From assembly GCA_026713285.1 (NCBI GenBank), contig JAPOOT010000460.1:1-14632 (forward strand): DNA of 14,632 bases, read 5' to 3'. Source of the stretch: Gemmatimonadota bacterium. GTDB taxonomy: Bacteria > JAAXHH01. A program made the translations under genes and the position numbers. The first letter of the stretch is position 1. Each line of letters starts with the position of its first letter. The notes beneath the pieces were generated by a model, which did no database searches, was not told the origin of the DNA, and saw only the letters and a program-made list of their open reading frames with translations. Positions 6,547 to 14,632 of the stretch are shown here, in pieces.

Positions 6547-6900
6547 TCAGGATTCGGCGGGCTTCCAAAGACCGACGAAGGTGCCCTCGACGTCCGATAT
6601 CCATGCGAAATGTCCCATGCCGGGGACTTCGGTCGGCGGGACGATGGACGATCCGCCCAGTTCCTCGGCCTTCGCGATATAGGCATCGAGATCGTCGACC
6701 TGTATATAGATCAGCGTATAGTTGTGCGGTTCATGGCCGAGCGCTGAAATGTGTCCGCTGATCCCCGAATCATCATCCGGCAGGATCATGGAAGCATGTT
6801 CATGGGACTCCATGTTCCACCCGAACAAACTGCCGTAGAAGGCCTGTGTCTCTTTCCGGTTCTTGCAGCCGATCTCGAAGTGTACGACGGGGTTTGGCAT
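6547..6900 (-). CDS. VOC-family protein 3 (CFP32/glyoxalase-like)
   Basis: This is a 117-residue single VOC module. It opens with PVVHFEIGCKNRKETQAFYG (4-23) and SLFGWNM (24-30), the standard start of the CFP32-like subgroup, and closes with VPGMGHFAWISDVEGTFVGLW (92-112), equivalent to the family's conserved DPEG-GLW end. Substrate and metal are unknown. The start at 6900 is supported by AGGGAGA about 7 bases upstream. A longer frame open to 6990 runs through the 19-bp tandem duplication and has no SD. The gene lies between a YdeI-type gene (110-bp gap, with the duplication) and the alkA-like gene (117-bp gap, with the palindrome), all on one strand. Confidence 0.83.
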   Translation of the reverse strand: MPNPVVHFEIGCKNRKETQAFYGSLFGWNMESHEHASMILPDDDSGISGHISALGHEPHNYTLIYIQVDDLDAYIAKAEELGGSSIVPPTEVPGMGHFAWISDVEGTFVGLWKPAES

Positions 6901-6959
6901 GTTGATTCTCCCTGGGTTGTGGCGCGGGTACGTAGCGCGAGATTGAATACAACGATCAT

Positions 6960-6998
6960 TACGTGGTGCACAGGTCAATACGTGGTGCACAGGTCAAT
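6960..6998. repeat. two-copy tandem repeat, period 19 bp
   Basis: The unit acgtggtgcacaggtcaat is repeated exactly at 6961-6979 and 6980-6998, with one more matching base (t) at 6960. It lies in the 110-bp gap between the YdeI-type stop (7011) and the third VOC start (6900). On the minus strand each copy contains TTGACC followed by GTGCAC. TTGACC looks like a -35 element, but no -10 lies 16-18 bases after either copy. Confidence 0.9.
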
Positions 6999-7010
6999 GG
7001 ATGCGGATTA

Positions 7011-7601
7011 TCATCTGTACTTGTCGTGCAGGCCCTGTCCGGCCAGGATCATGGGCAGAATCTTCTCCAGGCGCTTTTTTCTGGTCTCCTCACGTTTGGC
7101 CTCGGCGACATGCTCGGCGAATGCTCTCCGCTTTCCTGGGGAGAACGCGTCGAAGCGTTCGCGGAGGTTTTCGTTTTCGGCCAGGACGGCGGCTAATTCG
7201 TCAGGAATCTGGAGGGGCTTGTTGCGGTCCGCCTTGATCTCCCGGCCCTGGCGCTGGTTCTCGATAGACTCTTCTACGTAGGATCGAAGCAGCCTTTCGT
7301 CGATTTCGTCCTCGGTCCGGATTCTCCACTGTCTCAGGGCCTTTGTCCTGCCTTCCTGAGCATTGACCAGCACACCGCGTTCATCGCGCAGCAGCGCGCC
7401 CTGGTGGAACCATATGCTGACGAAGTCCTTGAAGGCGGCCAGACCGATCAGGTTTTTGCCCTGAAAGGTATAGCACGGCGCGCCCCACTTGACGGTTTCT
7501 TGGAGCTCCGATTCGGCCACCACGGTGCGTAGCCGGTCCAGGACGGAGCGCCATTCGGCGTGCGCCTCCAGGTACGCTGGTACGGTCTTGAATCGTTTCA
7601 A
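7011..7601 (-). CDS. YdeI/OmdA-family protein (DUF1801-like N-terminus)
   Basis: This is a 196-residue protein of the YdeI / OmpD-associated family. The N-terminal part (about 8-115) has the DUF1801-like core, with VKWGAPCYTFQGKNL (37-51) and VSIWFHQGALL (61-71). The C-terminal helical part (about 130-186) has the typical IPDELAAVLAENENLRERF and basic EAKREETRKKRLEKI. Salmonella YdeI has been linked to antimicrobial-peptide resistance, but a biochemical role is not established and I do not claim one here. The start is a TTG at 7599-7601: AAAGGA lies 6 bases upstream, and no ATG is nearby in frame. It follows polB after 63 bp. That gap contains a modest GC hairpin (7632-7647) with no T-run, so read-through from polB is likely. 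Confidence 0.82.
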   Translation of the reverse strand: MKRFKTVPAYLEAHAEWRSVLDRLRTVVAESELQETVKWGAPCYTFQGKNLIGLAAFKDFVSIWFHQGALLRDERGVLVNAQEGRTKALRQWRIRTEDEIDERLLRSYVEESIENQRQGREIKADRNKPLQIPDELAAVLAENENLRERFDAFSPGKRRAFAEHVAEAKREETRKKRLEKILPMILAGQGLHDKYR

Positions 7602-7664
7602 ATGAAGTCCTTTCGAAGACGGTCAGATTGTGGGCCGGCGCCGGTCCCAGCGCGTTGGAACGAT

Positions 7665-10176
7665 TTATCGGGTTCCTCGCACCGCCGTGGGACCTACCGC
7701 GTTAGAACCGGGCGTCGAGGCGCCGCCGAACAGACTTAGCCGGCCCGAGATCGCGGCTTCCACGTCCAGGTCGTAAACCTGGGAAATGGTGGTGACGATG
7801 GGACGGATCTGCTTCTCAATGTAATGACCGTAATCAACGGGCGCGTCGAGCTGGCCTTCCGGTTGAGGTCCGTCCCGCGTGACCACGTACCGTATGACGC
7901 CGGCGGGATTGTCCATAAGCCTGGCGGCCTTTACGTGGGGCGGTACCGAGCGCGTGTAGGACTCCACCGGTTTTCGCAGGTTCTTTCTGTACACCAGCAG
8001 GTCATCTTTTTGCCCGGACTGTACAGAGAGGACCCACCTGAAGATCTCGTCTTCGATCTCGACGCCGGGCGCTTCGTGAAATACCCGGGCGAGCAGGACG
8101 GCCTGCAACTGGTGCGCCAGGTCGGTCCAGTCCCTTCGTACGGCTTCCATCCCTACGATTTCCACCCGGTCGCCATCGCCGTCCCGTCTGAGCCCCGCGT
8201 ATCCCTTGGCCCGACCCCGTTCGCTGTCCCCCCGCATGGATGGCAACAGAAACCGGTGGTAGTGCTTTTCCAGTTCCAGTTCGAGGAAAGAGGACACGCC
8301 GTACCGCTCCTCGACGTGCTCGGCAAGCCGTTCGTTGATACGATTGCACACCGCGCCACCGAGCCGAAGGGCTTCACCCGGATCGGCAAGGTCTGGTGCG
8401 TTCAGATCGACGAAAACCGAGTCGGTATCCCCATACAGCACCTTGTAGCCGTCTTTCTCCAGCTCGTCGCGGCACCACCTTAGAATGTAGTGGCCAAATT
8501 CGGTGATCGCGCCGGCCAGCTGGGGCGCGGCGAATCGGCAGGAAGCCGACGCCAGCACGCCGTAGAACGAATTCATGACGATCTTGTAGGTAAAGGAAGC
8601 AAGGTCGTCCCCGTCGGCCTTGGCCTTCTCGCGACTTCTGAAGAACTGCTCCAGCATGGAGGGCAGGATGCCGGGCGTTCGGGTGAATCGCGCGCCGTTG
8701 GGCGCGGTAAGACAATCATCTTCGTCCATCTCGTCCCGTGCCTCGATATGGGCCAGGGGATCGATGTTGAAGGTTCGTATGATGGACGGATAAAGGCTCT
8801 TGAAATCAAAGACGAATACGTTCCTGTACAGCCCTGCCTTCGATGGTATGATGAGCCCGCCCGGCGCGCCGGCGCCCGGGGTGCGGTCCACTCCCGTCGT
8901 CGGCGCCACCATGCTGCGCCGATGCAGGGCGTTGATGTAGATATTGTCGAAGGCGGCCACGCTCACCCAGGCGCGTTCCAGTGGCAGGCCCGTGAGCAGT
9001 CCCCTGCGCAGGGTAAGGTTGATCAACCCTTCCGCTTGCAGGATATCCAGAACCAGCCGGGCATCCTCCAGGCAATAGGCGCAGAAGAGGTTACGGTCCT
9101 CCCGGTAGACTTCCGTGATCTTCTCCGCCCGCGAATTCCCCGAATCCTCTTCAAGCAGCTTTCCCCGGCCCAGGATGGCGTGGGCCACCGTGCCCAGCCG
9201 GTAGTCATCGAATCTTTGCAGCGTGCCGCGCAGGAGATGCAGGGCATCCAGGATCTGGCGCCCGTGGATGACCATGGTGCTGCCGCCCCAAACTTCGCCG
9301 GACCGGTACCAGGACTGGTCCGCCGTCCGCCCGAGCTGAAAAGGCACGTTCAGGTCCCTGAAGCGCCGTTGCAGCACTTTCATATCGAAGTCGACCAGGT
9401 TCCATCCGGTAAGCAGGTCGGGGTCCATTTCGAGCAACCGCGCCGACACACCGCGTAGCATCGACGCCTCGTCGGCCCAGCAGACCAGGGAGGCCGGGTC
9501 ACCCGGAGCGGGTTCGCCGACCATGTGGATTTCTTCCGATTCGACGCCCGAGATCGAATCCGCGAGGATCAAGCCGACGGCGTAGATGGTGGTCGCTTTC
9601 GGATCCGTTTCGATGTCCAGGGCCAGTACGCGAAACGACGGCTCCCAGTAAGCAGGCTTCAGCGTAGGGTTGGCATACACGCGGTCGACCCGGTCGCCGG
9701 GCGTCCAGGAACCGCAGATCCGGACGCCGCCGCGCAATCCGAGTCCGATCAGGTACTGTCTGCCGAAAGGCAGGTCGCCTTCGTAACTTCGCGCACCCTG
9801 GGCCTCGAGCCCTTTGGCCAGCCCGCGCTGATCCCGTACGCGGTCGCACTGGACGCCGACCACCGGTTCGCCGTCCATGGTCGTGTATTCCGAAGGGACT
9901 AACCTGGCGGTGATCCCATCGGATTCGATCCGGTTGGAAACCGCCTGCGTTTCCGAGGTCCTGACGAAAAGCGCTGGAGAAACCCGATCATCCGTAAACA
10001 GGAACGTATGACCACCCTGGAGCTTGCCTACGCCGCAGATGACCTCACGTCCGCGCTCCGTGCGATGAAAGACGTGGAGCAGGTAGCCTACGTCTCCTCC
10101 GCCATCCGGGGATTCGTGCTGATCCGCGGGGTCACTGGACGGAGGTGAGCGATCCCTGCCGCGGTTGTGTTCACGT

Positions 10177-10190
<14 letters not shown>
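7665..10190 (-). CDS. polB: DNA polymerase II (family B), with proofreading exonuclease
   Basis: This is an 841-residue family-B polymerase, near the usual bacterial Pol II length (E. coli 783). The exonuclease motifs are intact: Exo I LDIETD (191-196), Exo II N264...F268-D269 and Exo III Y372-x3-D376. The polymerase motifs are also intact: A DFKSLYPSI (462-470), B K536-x3-NSFYG (540-544) and C YGDTDS (586-591) with both metal-binding aspartates. In E. coli Pol II takes part in SOS-induced repair and replication restart. RLSLFGG (817-823) resembles a beta-clamp-binding motif but is followed by a further 18-residue tail. About 34 N-terminal polar residues precede the conserved start. The ATG lies 14 bp inside the end of uvrA, so the pair is probably co-expressed. 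There is no obvious SD. Confidence 0.93.
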
Positions 10191-13134
<2,944 letters not shown>

Positions 13135-13164
13135 CCAGGTGACTCCGTAACACGTCTGGCACCT

Positions 13165-14121
13165 TCAGGCCTGGTAATGGTAGAAAGCGAGTTCTTCGTA
13201 CTCCACGTTACTTTTAAGCGTCAGTCTGTGCGGGCTCGACACCCGGCTGATGATCTCTTTGTCCGCCAGCCATTCGCATACCGTCGTCACGCCCCGGAGG
13301 TTCATCTGGTTATCGAAATAGGTTTCGATTTCCGTGACCGAGCGGACTGAACCCTCCTCCGCCAGGTAATCGAGTATGGGCTGGAACATAACCGGGATTC
13401 GCGCTTCCAGGTACGCCTCGATGCGCGAGAGCGCGCCGGCGATCGCTTCGTTGGAAACAGGCTGGTCGATCAGGCGGGTGTATACGGCATCGAAAAAGTC
13501 CGGATTCAACCGAAGCGCCTGTTGGATGACTTCGCGGCTGGCCAGTTGACTGTCGAGAAACACCTCAATCTTCGCCAGCCCGTTCACACAGTGCAAAATG
13601 TATAGAAAACTGTAATGTAGATCCCGCTTCACATGAAACCACTTCTCGGCTTTGTACAGGGTAGGTATCACGAAAGCGCCGGCGTGCATGAGCTGCACCT
13701 GCCGGTCTATCTCCTTCAGTTCCCCAATGCCCTCGTACAGTTCGCGAACGGTTTCATCCCGTGTAAACAGCAGGCGGCTTTCCGCGAACGAGGCATGCAT
13801 GAAGGAGCTTTGCAGACCCCCTTCGATCATTTTCCTGAACGCGGTACGGGGCTGCATGAACACGTGAATGTATACGTCGTGTTCCAGGAGCGCCGCGCCT
13901 TCCGATACCTCGTCGTCCCCCCTGCCTTCTTTGCGAAAAAGGTCCTTGTCGTCTCGTGTTACGACGATCAGGTCGATATCGGATTTCTCCCAGACCCGGT
14001 CGGCGGAAAGGCTGCCGAACAGAATCGCCGCCAGCACATGGCGATCCTGCTTCGCCTTCGCGACAAAGGCGTCGAGAGCTGTCTCGAACCGCTGCTGTAT
14101 GGACGTTGATGTGTTTTCCAT
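13165..14121 (-). CDS. nucleotidyltransferase-fold protein with C-terminal winged helix
   Basis: This is a 318-residue protein from the ATG at 14121. The minimal nucleotidyltransferase signature is present: G36-S37, then D48-I-D50 in WEKSDIDLIVV, and a third carboxylate at Asp82 (EHDVYIHV). A helical middle part (about 140-240) could bind substrate. The C-terminal part (about 245-305) looks like a winged helix-turn-helix (FQPILDYLAEEGSV ... VCEWLADKEIISRV). This order resembles Bacillus YgxA-like proteins, whose substrate is unknown. It is not a clear MNT-HEPN toxin-antitoxin unit, as no separate HEPN gene is adjacent. The start is uncertain. 14121 has a modest purine-rich site (GGCGGG). An in-frame ATG at 14169 lies only about 9 bases after the -10 and would be leaderless (334 residues). 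It is the first gene of the uvrA-polB operon. Confidence 0.75.
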   Translation of the reverse strand: MENTSTSIQQRFETALDAFVAKAKQDRHVLAAILFGSLSADRVWEKSDIDLIVVTRDDKDLFRKEGRGDDEVSEGAALLEHDVYIHVFMQPRTAFRKMIEGGLQSSFMHASFAESRLLFTRDETVRELYEGIGELKEIDRQVQLMHAGAFVIPTLYKAEKWFHVKRDLHYSFLYILHCVNGLAKIEVFLDSQLASREVIQQALRLNPDFFDAVYTRLIDQPVSNEAIAGALSRIEAYLEARIPVMFQPILDYLAEEGSVRSVTEIETYFDNQMNLRGVTTVCEWLADKEIISRVSSPHRLTLKSNVEYEELAFYHYQA

Positions 14122-14450
14122 CGAGGTTTCCCGCCAGCCGAACACTTCTACCGCCCAGCCGTTTGACATGAGCGGCTAATTTAACCATCTGGGCGTGCTG
14201 GGTCAACGCGCAAATGCCTTGCTCCATGCCTCGCACGCCCCGCTTGGAGGCAGGTCAACCGGGTTCAGCCCATATCGAATTTGACGCCCGGTTCCGGCAG
14301 CCGAGTGCTACCGCAAGGTGGTTTCAGGCCCCGATATTCCTTGAATCGCTCCACTAGATCGATCAAAATTGTATAAACTCCCGATCCGATTCCTTGGCCG
14401 GGTCATTTTCGGACATGTAGTCTGTGGTACCGTACCGTGAGGATGATTCC
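14122..14450. other. divergent intergenic region (329 bp)
   Basis: This stretch separates the nucleotidyltransferase gene from the right-edge globin-like gene. It contains the promoter at 14178-14206, and I found no RNA gene or long repeat. A weak 6-bp stem (tgcctc 14227-14232, gaggca 14247-14252) is too poor for a terminator. TATAAA at 14372-14377 is a possible plus-strand -10 for the globin-like gene, but no good -35 is correctly spaced. GAGG at 14439-14442 serves as its SD. Confidence 0.6.
14178..14206 (-). promoter_or_regulatory. promoter for the nucleotidyltransferase-uvrA-polB operon
   Basis: On the minus strand TTGACC (14206-14201) is followed after 17 bases by TAAATT (14183-14178). 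They match the -35 and -10 consensus at 5 and 4 of 6 positions. Transcription would start near 14171. It is the only good promoter found upstream of the repair genes. Confidence 0.55.
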
Positions 14451-14632
14451 GTGACCGTCACGTCCAATAGACCGCATTCCTCCACCGTGCATGCCGCACT
14501 GCGCCATCGGGGCCGCCTCGCCCCGGAGCTGAGGCCCGATCCGACGCTCTTACAACGAATCGGCGGCCGATCCGTGATCGCGAAGGTTATAGACGGCCTA
14601 TACGACCGGATCGAAGTAGATTCCGACCTTCG
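14451..14632 (+). CDS. truncated-haemoglobin-like protein, partial (C-terminus off right edge)
   Basis: A GTG at 14451-14453 with GAGG 8 bases upstream opens a frame that continues past the window end, giving 60 complete codons. After about 35 polar, Arg/Pro-rich residues comes TLLQRIGGRSVIAKVIDGL then YDRIEVDSDL. This is the helix A-B pattern at the start of group 1/2 truncated haemoglobins (L-x-RIGG ... FYDR ... D). These haem proteins bind O2 or NO. The haem-binding histidine lies beyond the window, so the call rests on the N-terminus alone. The N-terminal extension before the globin start is longer than usual. It is divergent from the repair operon. Confidence 0.6.
   Translation, partial: MTVTSNRPHSSTVHAALRHRGRLAPELRPDPTLLQRIGGRSVIAKVIDGLYDRIEVDSDL

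Noticed and set aside
6960..6998. CRISPR or iteron array
   Set aside because: There are only two adjacent copies with no spacers, and no cas or replication genes are nearby.
7632..7647. intrinsic terminator after polB
   Set aside because: The GC palindrome gives only about six realistic pairs with a four-base loop, and no T-run follows on the minus strand.
8490..9458. 322-residue open frame on the plus strand inside polB
   Set aside because: It is antisense to a gene with all polymerase and exonuclease motifs intact, has no SD and no recognisable domain.
13165..14121. MNT-HEPN toxin-antitoxin module
   Set aside because: Only one protein is present, with a winged-helix tail, and the neighbour is uvrA. 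No separate HEPN gene with an RX4-6H motif is adjacent.

Overview
The window is bacterial chromosomal DNA: compact, GC-rich, with Shine-Dalgarno-led genes, short gaps and no mobile element, tRNA, rRNA or CRISPR array that I could see. The families present (DinB-like, several VOC proteins, an Asp-box propeller paired with a MoaD/ThiS-like protein, an ECF sigma factor carrying ankyrin repeats, family-B DNA polymerase, UvrA) fit an environmental, probably uncultured bacterium from a deep-branching phylum. I cannot assign a phylum from the sequence alone.

Layout, left to right. 1-960: a DinB-family gene running off the left edge and a VOC-family gene, both on the minus strand, with a 23-bp tandem duplication between them. 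961-1229: divergent control region with a good sigma-70-type promoter and a 12-bp direct repeat at and just after its expected start point. 1230-2644: two plus-strand genes overlapping by ATGA, an Asp-box beta-propeller and a ubiquitin-like sulfur-carrier-type protein ending in Gly-Gly. 2653-4899: a 748-residue minus-strand protein with an N-terminal ECF sigma factor and a C-terminal ankyrin array of about 520 residues. This is the most unusual gene here. Two in-frame ATGs with SD-like sequences sit at the domain junction. 5124-5495: a second VOC gene.

5515-14121 is one long run of minus-strand genes. In transcription order they are a nucleotidyltransferase with a winged-helix tail, uvrA, polB (overlapping uvrA by 14 bp), a YdeI/OmdA-type gene with a TTG start, a third VOC gene and an AlkA-type DNA glycosylase. 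Nucleotide excision repair, DNA polymerase II and alkylation base-excision repair therefore lie in one directon. The first three genes are tightly packed and look like an operon driven by a promoter at 14178-14206. The last three are separated by 63-117 bp gaps that carry a 19-bp tandem duplication and a near-perfect 31-nt palindrome. At the right edge, a GTG-started plus-strand gene reads as the N-terminus of a truncated haemoglobin.

The strongest candidates for something undescribed are the sigma-ankyrin fusion with possible internal starts and the propeller/ubiquitin-like gene pair. Three intergenic regions also carry near-exact two-copy short repeats.
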